Source of the DNA: Moniliophthora roreri
Lineage: Eukaryota; Basidiomycota; Agaricomycetes; Agaricales; Marasmiaceae
Assembly: GCA_001466705.2 (NCBI GenBank)
Contig: LATX02000177.1
Coordinates: forward strand, 207,340 to 271,339
Reading direction: 5' to 3'
Length of the DNA: 64,000 nt
Every line of letters begins with the position of its first letter. Within the stretch, counting starts at the first letter, position 1. The notes below the pieces were generated by a model. It worked only from the letters and a program-made list of their open reading frames with translations. It did no database searches and was not told where the DNA came from. Of the stretch, positions 44,917-56,259 are shown one piece after another. The position numbers were made by a program, and so were the translations under genes.

Positions 44917-46609
44917 TGAGAACTGAGGAATAAGAACTGGGGTCGAACTCCGAAACTGAGGACAGGTGACGTGATGAGCTGGCGGGTAAATGTTGGCAAT
45001 AGAGTGGGCGAAGTCAGACTGAAATGAGGGAAAGTGCTTCAAAGGTGCTGCGTCGGTCGAATCGCGCTCTCGTCACCACAATGGAGAGAGCTGAGTGGTC
45101 TGGCTAACACAATGCCAAAGACAATGCTGCTGGTTCTGATGATGGCTAACTACGTACATGGAAATGTAGACTACGTGCCAGAAGCTCATGCCAAACACTG
45201 CTAAACAGGTCTGGAACCTCTGCTCCATGCCCCGGTCCTCTTACTACAGCGGTTTGGTGTGTGCAGTATTGATTCATGATGAACAAAATCTCTGTATTTT
45301 ATACATATAATTTAGGGCTTCCACACATTAACAAACAAGCAGATTGTGGTACTAGCAACAGTATCAAAATAAGATTTGGTTGATATGGAATATGACATAC
45401 ATAATGGCTGTACAAATGGATTACTGCTGAAGCCCAGAAGGTGGTGACTTTCCAGGTACCTCGTCTAAGATAACCTGACTCGTGATGTGAAGAACAGAGT
45501 ATGAGTTCTGGAGCAGAAGGATTATTCTTTGTCATTGGACCTGGTATTTGTGAGGTACAACCAAACACATTGATTATGATAATGAGACAACAGATTGGCA
45601 TTTGACTGAGAATGTCCAAAAATATATGCTTTAATCTCCAAATACACTCTACAGATACCATTTAGGGCAAACGGGAAGTGGGAAGGTAAGCAACTGATAT
45701 AATGGGCAATCAGAATAATAACACAGAATGAAGAACTGCAGCAAACCTAATAACATAGTCTACTTCTCTCATGTATCTGATTGTCCATGAAAGTTGTTGG
45801 ATAACAAGTGATTCAAGGAAAGATCACTACAAGGGGCAGTCACTATCTGCACTTGGTCAGCAAGAGAATTGAACACAATCAAATGGGTCTGGAACTGACT
45901 TTATCTGCTTCCTAGTTGTCCCTGGCTTGCTGGGACGTCAGGTGCCTGAGCATGTCCTTTCCAGAACTGCAATGGAAATCAACATGCCGGCATCAGTGGT
46001 GAAAAAAATAGGGTATCTTCATTCCATTGGGTTTCTTGTGATCTCGACCTTGATGTCTATGCCAATCACTAAGTAAGTGATGTATGGAAAAGGGGCATCA
46101 GCATGTGTCCAGCAGTGAAAGTGGAGGTGATGCTTTCACTTGTGTCAGCTAGCACACCATGAAGGCATCCATGCCAGTGAGAAATGCTCTGATGGTTTCT
46201 GACACATTCAGACACATTCAGATGCATTCCTACATTTTTCTTGTGGGCCACCAACTTTCTGACATTATCTGATGCTCTTCTGATAAGAACATCCCATTCC
46301 TTTCATGTCTTCAACTTGATGGAATGAAAAAGCACAAGTCAAACTGTCATCATAGTTTCAATTGAAGAAGGCCCATGCACAAACTTTGATCTTATTTATA
46401 ATTTCCTTCTCATCATTTCCCACAGTGCCAGGCCCTTCTTTCTTTCCGACTACCATCATCCCCTCCCATGCACCTTCCTGTTTCTATATATTCTATCAGC
46501 TTCAGCTAATTGCTTGTACTTTAGCATTTCAAGTTTTGCCAAAAGCCCCAAGCCAGTGTAGAGAACTCTGAAGTGGATTTTCTGACGTATCTTGGTGAGT
46601 AATATAGTC
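44917..46609. other. Flank of the host-like gene; no further gene recognised
   Basis: 44917-45250 is CpG-rich and looks like promoter/UTR DNA upstream of the minus-strand gene. 45300-46600 is AT-rich. Open frames such as 45299-45661 (minus) have no recognisable family. Possible unrecognised exons cannot be excluded. Confidence 0.4.
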
Positions 46610-46610
46610 N
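46610..46610. other. Single-N contig join
   Basis: Immediately followed by the 3' end of an LTR and then gag; the preceding contig is unrelated. Confidence 0.85.
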
Positions 46611-46681
46611 TTCTTGTCGAAGTAACTCCACATCATTTAGTGGTGTTGAGTTGTTGTCGTTGCTGCGCAAGTAACGTAACA
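46611..46681 (+). repeat. 3' end of the inner element's 5' LTR
   Basis: Ends gcgcaagtaacgtaaca, matching the ends of the LTRs at 44916 and 56719, and leads straight into the primer-binding site. Confidence 0.8.
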
Positions 46682-46730
46682 AAAGGTCAAGCTGATCGTT
46701 GCCGACCTACCCAGGTTTAGGCACCACCGC
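46682..46730 (+). promoter_or_regulatory. Self-primer binding site and leader box (inner gypsy)
   Basis: aaaggtcaagctga is complementary to TCAGCTTGACCT of the LTR. It is followed by gccgacctacccaggtttag, the shared hairpin/acceptor-like box. Confidence 0.7.
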
Positions 46731-47976
46731 TTATCGAAACACGACTCCCCCGAGGGCTCCCTTTACGGCAGCCGAAGAAGCCGATCTCGACGATCAACTC
46801 GAAGTAGCTGAACAGCTATTGAATCCCGACCCTGAACAGACCCCGTGCTGAATTACTCGTAGCCAGCGGAGAGGAGCAATTGAAAGTCTCCAACAAGAAA
46901 GAACAGAACCCGAAGCTGAGTCTTCCGAACCAGATTTATTTGATGAATTTCGGAATTTATTCCATACCCCGACTCTAGAAATGATGACTCCTAGTGGAAG
47001 CGCCGCTGCAGCTTTGGATATCAAACCGAAAGTAGAAGCTGACAATACCGACGAACAATGGGCCTGGACTATCTCCACGGCCGTACTACAGACAATCGAT
47101 GACAAGAAGGACGAAGCCAGTAAAGGGCCGACTCCGGACCCCTTTTTGGGAAAGCAATCAGATACCCACCGATTCCTCCTCGACCTCGAATTATATTTCG
47201 CAATGAACCCGGTCAAGGCGAACACCGACGAGAAGAAGAAGATGCTTCTTTTGTCGCTGGTAAAGGGAAACACCAGTGAATGGAAGCAGAGGGAGACGAT
47301 GAAGTTATTCCCTGAAGACAACAACCCTGAAGAAAAGAAGAAAGCTGCCGAAGAGACATGGAGCAGTTTCAAACAGAGATTCCGAAATGAATGGCAACCC
47401 GTCAACGTTGTCAGAGAAGCACAGGCCAAAATCGAACAAATCCGAATGACGGATAGGGCCGACGAATACGTTAACTGATTCCGCCTCATCGCGATGGACA
47501 CCAAGTACGACGATGAAGCTCTCATGAGATTCTTTAGAGAAGGACTCCCAGAGTCTTTACAGACCAAGATCATGCTCCGAACGGACGGGGAACCCAAGAC
47601 CTTGGACGAATGGTACAAACTGGCAATCAAATACGATAACCAGTACAAATTGGTCATGGCCAATAGGAAGAAGAGAGAGCCAGTCAAGCCGAAGATCGTT
47701 CGGAAGGAAAAGGAAGTGACGGTCGGACGATTATTGTCCGAATCTGATAAGAAGGATTACATGGTTGCAGGGAAGTGTTTCCGTTGTGCGAAGACTGGTC
47801 ACGTCTCACGAGATTGTCCCCTCAAAGGACAAACACAACAAACTCCGCCGCCCAAATATGAACCCAAGAAGCTCTCTCCACGAGAAGCTTTCACGAAGAT
47901 CTGAGCGCTTATTGCCAAACAAGGAGAAGGAGAACAAGAAGAGATCTTTGATCTCATGGGAAAGGAGGGTTTTTGA
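46696..47976 (+). pseudogene. gag: gag of the inner gypsy element (three TGA codons)
   Basis: Open from 46696 (SLPTYPGLGTTAYRN) with no early ATG; the first in-frame ATG is at 46981. In-frame TGA at 46849-46851, 47476-47478 and 47902-47904. Capsid part: WSSFKQRFRNEWQP...DEYVN and ALMRFFREGLPESLQTKIM. CCHC knuckle CFRCAKTGHVSRDC at 47776-47817. It ends MGKEGF, TGA at 47974-47976. If translation begins at 46981 the first TGA would not matter, but homologous sequence before it in the outer element argues that the N-terminus is coding. Structural particle protein. Confidence 0.88.
47967..47973 (+). promoter_or_regulatory. -1 frameshift site G GGU UUU with hairpin (inner gypsy)
   Basis: GGGTTTT in gag phase directly before TGA. 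The pol frame has a stop at 47949-47951, so it overlaps gag by only ~25 nt and is reached only by a -1 shift. Starting 6 nt after the heptamer, aggtggaagag (47979-47989) can pair with ctctttccacct (47997-48008), leaving a 7-nt loop and one bulged T. Spacing and stem suit a classic -1 signal. Confidence 0.8.
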
Positions 47977-50900
47977 AGAGGTGGAAGAGACCGACGCTCT
48001 TTCCACCTGCAATTACGATCTCGAACGTTGTACTAGCTAAGTTAAATCGAAATTCTATGCGAATCCCTATTCAATACAACGTCGGGACAGAAATCGTCGA
48101 AACTAAAGCCCTGATCGATTCAGGCGCTGGAGGACGCTTCATCTGTGAAGAAGAAGCACGAAAATTGAAGAAACCCTGGACAAGACTAGAAAAACCCATC
48201 AAAGTTTTTAACGTTGATGGAACCCGGAACAAAATTGGTTGGATCACTCACTCCGTCACAATTGATATCACAATTGGGGATAGATCGATGAAGGAAACTT
48301 TATTGATCTCGGGATTAGGACCGGAGAGAGTTATTCTAGGATTACCCTGGCTTCAAGATCACAACCCTGACATCGACTGGGTCACCGGCATAGTCCACTT
48401 CCGACCCAGACAAAAGATCATGGTTAAACGGCCAATGAAACCATTTATTGGAGTCTTCGATGAAACAAAAGAACCGGACACTGGAATATTGGACAAAGTC
48501 GAGGATGATGAAGTCTTAATTCGGTCTTTCATCAAAGGAGAGGAAGATAGCGATGAAGTCCGAATCAACACTAAGTTGTCCGCTTCTCAGGTACTGGCAC
48601 AAGCTCACGAGGTCAAGGCGAAACCATTGGAGGAACTTCTTCCCACTTATCTTTCCGATTACGCGGATCGATTCGAAAAGAAGAAAGCCGAACGATTTCC
48701 ACCTTCGCAACCATACGATCACGCAATCGATCTCAAACCGGATTTCAAACCACGGGATTGTAAAATCTACTCTTTGTCACCGAAAGAGCGGATTGAACAA
48801 GACAAGTTCCTGGACGAGAATTTACAGAAAGGATACATTCGACCCTCGAAGTCTCCGATGGCATCCCCTTTCTTCTTTGTGGCTAAGAAAGAAGCGGGAG
48901 CGCTACGACCCTGCCAGAATTATCGAGACCTGAATAACGGAACGATCAAAAACCGTTATCCTCTACCATTGGTCACAGATCTTGTGGACAAACTAAAGAC
49001 GGCTAAGGTGTTTATGAAACTGGATCTTCGAAACGGATATAACAACATACAGATCAAAGATGGAGACCAATGGAAAGCAGCGTTCAAAACACCACGAGGC
49101 CTTTTCGAACCCACAGTTATGTTCTTCGGTTTAACGAATTCCCCGGCAACGTTTCAGGCGTTCATGAACGATATCCTCAAAGATTTCATCGATGAGGGGT
49201 GGTGCGTGGTCTACATGGACGACATCTTGATATTCTCTGACGAGATCAATATCCATCGACTTCGCACGAGACACGTTCTAGAACGGTTGCGGGAAAATGA
49301 TCTGTATCTCAAACCGGAGAAATGTGAATTCGAAGTCACGAAGACATTGTTTTTGGGAATGGTCATCACACCCGGACACATCTCGATGGACGAAACGAAG
49401 TTAGCCGGAATAAAAGATTGGGAAGCGCCCAAAACAATCAAAGGTGTGCGATCGTTCCTTGGATTCGCGAATTTCTATCGCAAGTTCATAGGAAAATATG
49501 CGGAATTGGCACGACCTCTGCACGAATTAACAAAGAAAGACACGAAATTCGAATGGACGAAACTACGAGACATTGCGTTCAATGTTCTCAAAGCAAAGTT
49601 CCTCCAACGACTGATTTTACAAATGCCAGATGACGAAAAGCCTTTCATAATCAAAGCAGATGCCTCGAAATGGGCCACAGGAGCAGTACTGAAACAACAA
49701 GGTTCCGATGGCGAATTGCATCCATGCGGTTACATCTCACATGCCTTCACTGCAACGGAACGGAATTACGAAATCTATGACCACGAACTGTTGGCCATCA
49801 CGAACGCGTTAAAAGCCTGGGAACACTATCTTTTGGGAGGAGCACACCCGGTGACCGTTCTATCCGATCACAAAAACCTAACTTACCTCCGGACTGCACA
49901 GAAGTTGAACAGACGACAAGCTAGACTGAGCCTCTACTTGACTCAATTCGAGCTTCGACTAGTGCACGTCCCAGGAACGAAAATGGTGCAATCTGATGCC
50001 CTCTCACGACGACCGGATTTAATCGATGAAGAAGAGAACGATAACGAAGACATCGTCATGTTACCAGATAAGTTATTTGTTAACGTGATCGATACAGAGC
50101 TCAAAGCCATGTTGGAAGAAGCGTTACCAAGTGACAAATTCCTTCAAATGACAATAGAAAGCCTCATTGAAAAAGGAACACCACCAATCAAATCATCCTT
50201 ACAGGATTGGCGAACTGAAGGAAATCTATTATTTTACAAAGATCGAATCTATGTGCCGAACAACCCAATGCTACGAAGGCTAATTGTCAAGACAATTCAT
50301 AAAGCATTACCTCATGGACACCCTGGACAATGGAATACGGTAGACCAAGTGCAAAGAGATTACTGGTGGCCAGGAATGACCAAATTCATCAAATCATTTG
50401 TTGATGGGTGCGCCGCATGCCAACAAATGAAAGTGAACACACATCCAACACGGACGCCTATACAACCCATTGGGGGACATAAAGATGTGTTGCCGTTCCA
50501 AATCATATCTATGGACTTAATCACAGATTTGCCCAAGATAGCGGATTGTGATTCCATATTGGTCGTGGTAGACCATGCGGCTATGAAGGGGGTGATTTTC
50601 ATCCCATGTCACAAGAAGATCGACGCCACAGATACAGCTGAGCTACTTTTTCAACATGTCTACAAGCACTTTGGACTACCTGACAAGATTATTTCGGATA
50701 GAGACCCGAGATTCGCGGCTGAAGTCTTCAAGGAAATGGGAAAGTTACTGGGGATAAAACAAATGCTAAGTACCGCCTATCATCCTCAAACGGACGGAGA
50801 GACTGAAAGAGTCAATCAGAAGGTAGAGATCTTTCTTCGGTTCTTTTGTGCCAAGGAACAGACGAAATGGAAAGATCTCCTTCACTTTGCCGAATTTGCA

Positions 50901-51408
50901 CACAACACCCGAACTCATTCGGTCACGAAGAATTCCCCTTTCTATCTCACGATGGGATATCATCCCCGACCTCTCCCCACCGTCTTCGAAAAGACAACCG
51001 TTCCTTCTGTGGAGAAAAGAGTAGCTGAATTGAAAAAGTTGAGAGAAGAAACATCAGCCCTGTTGGACATTGCAGCAAGAAGAGTGAAAGAGAGAAATGG
51101 AAAAGACCTAGACAAATTCGAGAAGGGTCAGAAGGTCTGGTTAGAAGGAAAGAACCTGTCGTTGGGATATCCATCCCCAAAATGCGAAGGACCTTTTGAA
51201 ATCACAGAAGTCTTAGGACCCGTGACGTACAGATTGAAACTCCCATTTCAATGGAGAATTCACCCTGTTTTCCACGCTGGTCTTTTGTCGCCATTCAAGG
51301 AAACCGACGTCCACGGACCCAACTTTCTGGAACCACCCCCGGATATAGTTGAAGGACAAGAAGAATACGAAGTCGAAGCCATTATTGGACATCGACCAAA
51401 AAGGAAGA
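47967..51408 (+). CDS. pol: pol of the inner gypsy element, version 1 (open to the contig edge)
   Basis: No stop from the frameshift site to the N at 51409. Domains with rough codon positions: protease (LIDSGAGG, ~47), RT (YMDDILIF, ~414), RNase H (IKADASKWATGAVL, ~558), integrase zinc site (HGHPGQWNTVDQV...CAAC, ~770-815), integrase core (MDLITDLP, ISDRDPRF, TDGETERVN), GPF module (EGPFEITEVLGPV) and the start of the chromodomain region at the edge. A four-codon deletion sits at PSPKCEGPF compared with version 2. All catalytic residues I can check are present. The frame reads through the N into 51539, but that part belongs to another contig. Reverse transcription, integration and Gag-Pol maturation. 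Confidence 0.9.
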
Positions 51409-51409
51409 A
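51409..51409. other. Single-N contig join between two versions of the inner element
   Basis: Before the N: integrase C-terminus (GHRPKRK). After it: gag nucleocapsid tail. The order is impossible within one element and shows two overlapping versions placed end to end. Confidence 0.9.
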
Positions 51410-51539
51410 NCCGCCCAAATACAAACCCAAAAAGCTCTCACCACGAGAAGCTTTCACCAAGATCCGTGCGCTCATTGCCGAACAAGGAGAAGGAGAACAA
51501 GAGGAGATCTTTGATCTCATAGGGAAAGAGGGTTTTTGA
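51410..51539 (+). pseudogene. gag: gag 3' end, version 2 (partial)
   Basis: The last 43 codons of gag (PPKYKPKKLSPREAFTKIRA, then EEIFDLIGKEGF) to TGA 51537-51539, matching 47848-47976. Version 2 has an Arg codon where version 1 has TGA at 47902. It is partial only because the contig begins here. Confidence 0.85.
51530..51536 (+). promoter_or_regulatory. -1 frameshift site G GGU UUU with hairpin (version 2)
   Basis: Same heptamer, stop and hairpin as version 1: aggtggaagag (51542-51552) against ctctttccacct (51560-51571). The loop differs (gctgaca versus accgacg) while the stem is unchanged, consistent with the stem being what matters. Confidence 0.8.
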
Positions 51540-54500
51540 AGAGGTGGAAGAGGCTGACACTCTTTCCACCTGCAATTACGATCTCGAACGTTGTACTAGC
51601 TAAGTTAAATCGAAATTCTATGCGAATCCCTATTCAATACAACGTCGGGACAGAAATCGTCGAAACTAAAGCCCTGATCGATTCAGGCGCTGGAGGACAC
51701 TTCATCTGTGAAGAAGAAGCAAGAAAACTGAAGAAACCCTGGACAAGACTGGAAAAACCCATCAAAGTTTTTAACGTTGATGGAACTCGGAACAAAATTG
51801 GTTGGATCACTCATTCCGTCACAATCGATATCACAATTGGAGATAGATCGATGAAGGAAACTTTATTGATCTCAGGATTAGGACCGGAAAGAATTATTTT
51901 AGGATTACCCTGGCTTCAAGATCACAACCCTGATATCGATTGGGTCACTGGCGTGGTCCATTTCCGACCGAGACGAAAGATTATGGTTAAACGGCTGATG
52001 AAACCATTCATTGGAATCCTCGATGAAACAAAAGAGTTGGACACTGGAATACTGGACGAAGTCGAAGACGATGAAGTCTTAATTCGATCTTTTATCAAAG
52101 GAGAGGAAGACAGCGATGAAGTTCGAATCAACGCTAAGTTGTCTGCTTCTCAGGTACTGGCACAAGCTCATGAGGTCAAGGCAAAACCATTGGAAGAACT
52201 TCTTCCCACTTATCTTTCCGACTACGCGGATCGATTCGAAAAGAAGAAAGCTGAACGATTTCCACCTTCACGACCATATGATCACGCAATCGACCTCAAA
52301 CCAGATTTCAAACCACGAGACTGTAAGATCTACTCTTTATCACCAAAAGAGTGGATCGAACAGGACAAGTTCCTGGACGAGAATTTACGGAAAGGATACA
52401 TTCGACCCTCGAAATCCCCGATGGCATCCCCTTTCTTCTTTGTAGCTAAGAAAGAAGTGGGAGCGCTACGACCCTGCCAGGACTACCGAGATCTGAATAA
52501 CGGAACAATAAAAAACCGCTATCCTCTACCATTGGTCACAGATCTTGTGGACAAATTAAAGACGGCTAGAGTGTTTACGAAACTGGATCTTCGAAACGGA
52601 TACAACAACATCCGGATCAAAGATGGAGACCAATGGAAAGCAGCGTTCAAAACACCACGAGGCCTTTTCGAACCCACAGTTATGTTCTTTGGTTTAACGA
52701 ATTCCCCGGCAACGTTTCAAGCATTCATGAACGATATCCTCAAAGATTTCATCGATGAGGGGTGGTGCGTGGTCTACATGGACGACATCTTGATATTCTC
52801 TGATGAGATCAATATCCATCGACTTTGCATGAGACACGTTCTAGAACGGTTGCGGGAAAACGATCTGTATCTCAAACTGGAGAAATGTGAATTCGAAGTC
52901 ATGAAGACATTGTTTTTGGGAATGGTCATCACACCCGGACACATCTTGATGGACGAAACGAAGTTAGCCGGAATAAAAGATTGGGAAGCGCCGATTTTGC
53001 AAATGCCAGACGATGAAAAGCCTTTCATAATCGAAGCAGATGCCTCGAAATGGGCCACAGGAGCGGTACTGAAGCAACAAGGTTCTGATGGCGAATTGCA
53101 TCCATGCGGATACATCTCACACGCGTTCACTGCAACGGAACGGAACTACGAAATCTATGACCGTGAACTGTTGGCCATCACGAACGCGTTAAAGGCCTGG
53201 GAACACTATCTTTTGGGAGGAGCGCACCCGGTGACCATTTTATCTGATCACAAAAACCTAACTTACTTCCGGACCGCACAGAAATTGAACAGACAACAAG
53301 CTAGACTGAGCCTCTACTTGACTCAATTCGACCTTCGACTAGTGCACGTTCCAGGAATGAAAATGGTTCAATCTGATGCCCTCTCACGACGACCGGACTT
53401 AATCGATGAAGAAGAAAACGACAACGAAGACATCGTCATGTTACCAGATAAATTATTTGTTAACGTGATCGATACAGAACTCAAAACCATGTTGGAAGAA
53501 GCTTTACCAACTGACAAATTCCTTCAAATGACAATAGAAAGCCTCATCGAGAAAGGGACACCACCAATCAAATCATCCTTACAGGATTGGTGGACTGAAG
53601 GAAACCTATTGTTTTACAAAGATAGGATCTATGTTCCGAACGACCCAACGTTACGAAGGCTGATTGTCAAGACAATTCATGAAGCCTTACCTCATGGACA
53701 CCCTGGACAATGGAATACTGTCGATCAGGTGCAAAGAGATTACTGGTGGCCAGGGATGACGAAATTCATCAAATCATTCGTTGATGGGTGCGCCGCATGC
53801 CAACAAATGAAGGTGAACACGCATCCAACGCGAACACCTATACAACCCATTGGAGGACACAAAGATGCGTTGCCGTTCCAAATCATATCCATGGACTTGA
53901 TCACAGATTTACCCAAGATCACGGATTGTGATTCCATACTGGTCATGGTCGACCATGCGGCTACAAAGGGGGTGATTTTCATCCCATGCCACAAGAAGAT
54001 CGACGCTACAGACACAGCAGAACTACTTTTTCAACATGTCTACAAGCGCTTTGGTCTACCCGACAAGATTATTTCAGATAGAGATCCGAGATTCGCGGCC
54101 GAAGTCTTTAAAGAAATGGGAAAGTTATTGGGGATCAAGCAAATGCTAAGTACTGCTTATCACCCTCAGACGGATGGAGAGACTGAAAGAGTCAATCAGG
54201 AGGTAGAGATCTTTCTTCGGTTCTTTTGTGCCAAAGAGCAGACGAAATGGAAGGATCTTCTTCACTTTGCCAAATTTGCACACAACACCCGAACGCATTC
54301 GGTCACAAAGAATTCCCCTTTCTATCTCACGATGGGATATCACCCCCGACCTCTCCCAACTGTCTTCGAAAAGACAACTGTTCCTTCTGTGGAGAAAAGA
54401 GTGGCTGAATTAAAGAAGTTGAGAGAAGAAACATCAGCTCTGCTAGACATTGCAGCAAGAAAGGTGAAGGAGAGAAGTGGAAGAGATCTGGACAAATTCG

Positions 54501-54934
54501 AGAAGGGTCAGAAGGTCTGGTTAGAAGGAAAGAACTTGTCTTTGGGGTACCCCTCTCCTAAACTGTCCCCAAAACGCGAAGGACCTTTCGAAATCACAGA
54601 AGTCCTAGGACCCGTGACGTACAGATTGAAACTCCCATTTCAATGGAGAATTCACCCTGTTTTCCACGCTGGTCTTTTGTCGCCATTCAAGGAAACCGAC
54701 GTCCACGGACCCAATTTTCTGGAACCGCCCCCAGATATAGTGGAAGGACAAGAAGAATACGAGGTCGAAGCCATCATCGGACATAGACCGAAAAGGAAGA
54801 ATCAACCCCCAAAGGAATACCTTGTTTCCTGGAAAGGATACGACTCATCGCATAATCAATGGCTGAAGCCAGCCGGTTTAAAGCATTCGATGGAGTTGTA
54901 TCTGGAGTATAAAATCAAGTACAATCTGCGTTGA
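51530..54934 (+). CDS. pol: pol of the inner gypsy element, version 2 (in-frame deletion)
   Basis: 1,132 codons from 51536 to TGA 54932-54934. Protease LIDSGAGG, RT YMDDILIF, RNase H IEADASKWATGAVL, integrase zinc site and core (ISDRDPRF, TDGETERVN), GPF module and a complete chromodomain (EYLVSWKGYDSSHNQWLKP...) at the C-terminus. Against version 1 about 186 bp (62 codons) are missing after KDWEAP: the connection segment between RT and RNase H, including SFLGFANFYRKFIG. The frame is kept, but the enzyme is probably defective. About 5% divergence from version 1. Confidence 0.9.
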   Translation, partial: GFLKRWKRLTLFPPAITISNVVLAKLNRNSMRIPIQYNVGTEIVETKALIDSGAGGHFICEEEARKLKKPWTRLEKPIKVFNVDGTRNKIGWITHSVTIDITIGDRSMKETLLISGLGPERIILGLPWLQDHNPDIDWVTGVVHFRPRRKIMVKRLMKPFIGILDETKELDTGILDEVEDDEVLIRSFIKGEEDSDEVRINAKLSASQVLAQAHEVKAKPLEELLPTYLSDYADRFEKKKAERFPPSRPYDHAIDLKPDFKPRDCKIYSLSPKEWIEQDKFLDENLRKGYIRPSKSPMASPFFFVAKKEVGALRPCQDYRDLNNGTIKNRYPLPLVTDLVDKLKTARVFTKLDLRNGYNNIRIKDGDQWKAAFKTPRGLFEPTVMFFGLTNSPATFQAFMNDILKDFIDEGWCVVYMDDILIFSDEINIHRLCMRHVLERLRENDLYLKLEKCEFEVMKTLFLGMVITPGHILMDETKLAGIKDWEAPILQMPDDEKPFIIEADASKWATGAVLKQQGSDGELHPCGYISHAFTATERNYEIYDRELLAITNALKAWEHYLLGGAHPVTILSDHKNLTYFRTAQKLNRQQARLSLYLTQFDLRLVHVPGMKMVQSDALSRRPDLIDEEENDNEDIVMLPDKLFVNVIDTELKTMLEEALPTDKFLQMTIESLIEKGTPPIKSSLQDWWTEGNLLFYKDRIYVPNDPTLRRLIVKTIHEALPHGHPGQWNTVDQVQRDYWWPGMTKFIKSFVDGCAACQQMKVNTHPTRTPIQPIGGHKDALPFQIISMDLITDLPKITDCDSILVMVDHAATKGVIFIPCHKKIDATDTAELLFQHVYKRFGLPDKIISDRDPRFAAEVFKEMGKLLGIKQMLSTAYHPQTDGETERVNQEVEIFLRFFCAKEQTKWKDLLHFAKFAHNTRTHSVTKNSPFYLTMGYHPRPLPTVFEKTTVPSVEKRVAELKKLREETSALLDIAARKVKERSGRDLDKFEKGQKVWLEGKNLSLGYPSPKLSPKREGPFEITEVLGPVTYRLKLPFQWRIHPVFHAGLLSPFKETDVHGPNFLEPPPDIVEGQEEYEVEAIIGHRPKRKNQPPKEYLVSWKGYDSSHNQWLKPAGLKHSMELYLEYKIKYNLR

Positions 54935-54954
54935 TTCTTCACTCCAACCGAAAC

Positions 54955-56259
54955 ATGTCTTCTTACACCAATCCATCCGTCCAAACTGGCCTTCCTCCCT
55001 TCAATCCCCCACATCAGGTCTTCCCAGATGACGCTGTCCACACCGAACCTTTCCATCCCTTCACGTTCGAGCTTCTTTATCTCATGAACTGCGAGCACTA
55101 CGATGAGGAATTGGCGACTGCGATAAACACCTCTAACGAAAGGAACCGCGCCATTTATGGAAGCCTAATCTTTCTCTGAGGACAAAGACAACAAATGATG
55201 GAGAACATGACGAGAGTGGACCGACACATGGGCCAGCTGGCCCAACAAATTTCGGATGATGAAACCTTCACTGTGACTGGAGCTATAGTGGTACCGCATC
55301 CAGCTCTTGACATCGCGAACTTACCACTTCATATTGTAATTCCAGACACAGATCCCGATGGAGATCGCTTCGCTACGGACGACGACGTCAGCCCCAACGA
55401 CCCAGCCTTCCTCAGGAAGACTCTCGCCCATCGAAGAAACCTCAAACGAGCAACCGAGGTCTCTAAGGGACAGCACCTCCTCCAACTCAGACAACGAGCG
55501 ATCCCAACGACAATCCCCTCTCCCTCTACCCCCCAGACCCACTCAGCCGTACGGATGGACGCGTCCACCAGCAGAAGAAGCCCGACTCCCGTGGGAGGCG
55601 TCGGCAGTTTACCTCCCGACCAGCGAACCCTTTTCTACCCCGATCCATTCCCCATTACAGACGACACCCGAGATGATGACTCGGATGTCTCCGACGCCAG
55701 CAGAAGAGCCGCAAAGTTCCCCAACATCTCCCCTCCTGCTACCCCGCCCCCAATGTCTCCCCGCCATGAACTCCCCTCCACCACTTCCAGTACGACCGAA
55801 CCTTCCCGAAAGACCCTCCATGCCGCAAGGTTATCTCCAGAGTTTCCGGACCCCGTACGCCTCCCCTCCCCCATTATCCCAATCAATCCCGACACCCAAC
55901 GTCCCTATCGTATCGGTGTGGGATGACGAGGACGTGGAAGCGGACGACAGGGATTTGCAAATCGAACCCAGATCAAACAATCCTATAACACATACTACGG
56001 CGTTACTCGACGAGGTTCACCAAGAACTGAGTGTCCTGTGTGCAAACTGGAAGAGCACTGCGCCGTCGACTGTGTGGACTATGTCTGCCCGGTTTGCAAC
56101 ACTCATAAAGCTGGCCATCTCTCTGGATATTGTAGGGACCGAAGACGGTCTACGAGAACTGTGGGACGAAACGATACCGGCGGTACATCAACTCTTGACG
56201 ACGATTGGAGACATGACACCACGTGGGACGACGCCGACTATGGAAACGGAGAACAGTAG
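54955..56259 (+). pseudogene. ORF3A of the inner gypsy element (two TGA codons)
   Basis: ATG 54955 lies 20 nt after the pol stop. One frame: MSSYTNPSVQTGLPPF, then FELLYLMN (the shared motif), then TGA 55177-55179. It reopens through a Pro/Ser/Thr-rich part to TGA 55924-55926, then RGRGSGRQGF and the double zinc knuckle at 56032-56133, and ends YGNGEQ, tga 56257-56259. Both stops could be CGA-to-TGA changes. The middle (55358-55926) overlaps the open ORF3B frame. The domain order matches the copies at 30271-31344 and 59962-61041. Inferred role: accessory nucleic-acid-binding, Gag-like protein. Confidence 0.65.

Noticed and set aside
47973..51539. A single 1,188-codon pol frame
   Set aside because: It crosses the N at 51409 from the integrase tail of one version into the gag tail of another; the apparent fusion is an assembly product.
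53740..54015. Minus-strand frames inside pol (also 50360-50602, 52774-53130)
   Set aside because: Shadow frames of an intact, conserved pol gene on the plus strand.
55321..55895. Minus-strand Gly/Arg-rich frames under ORF3
   Set aside because: Antisense of the Pro/Ser-rich ORF3A/ORF3B; no independent support.
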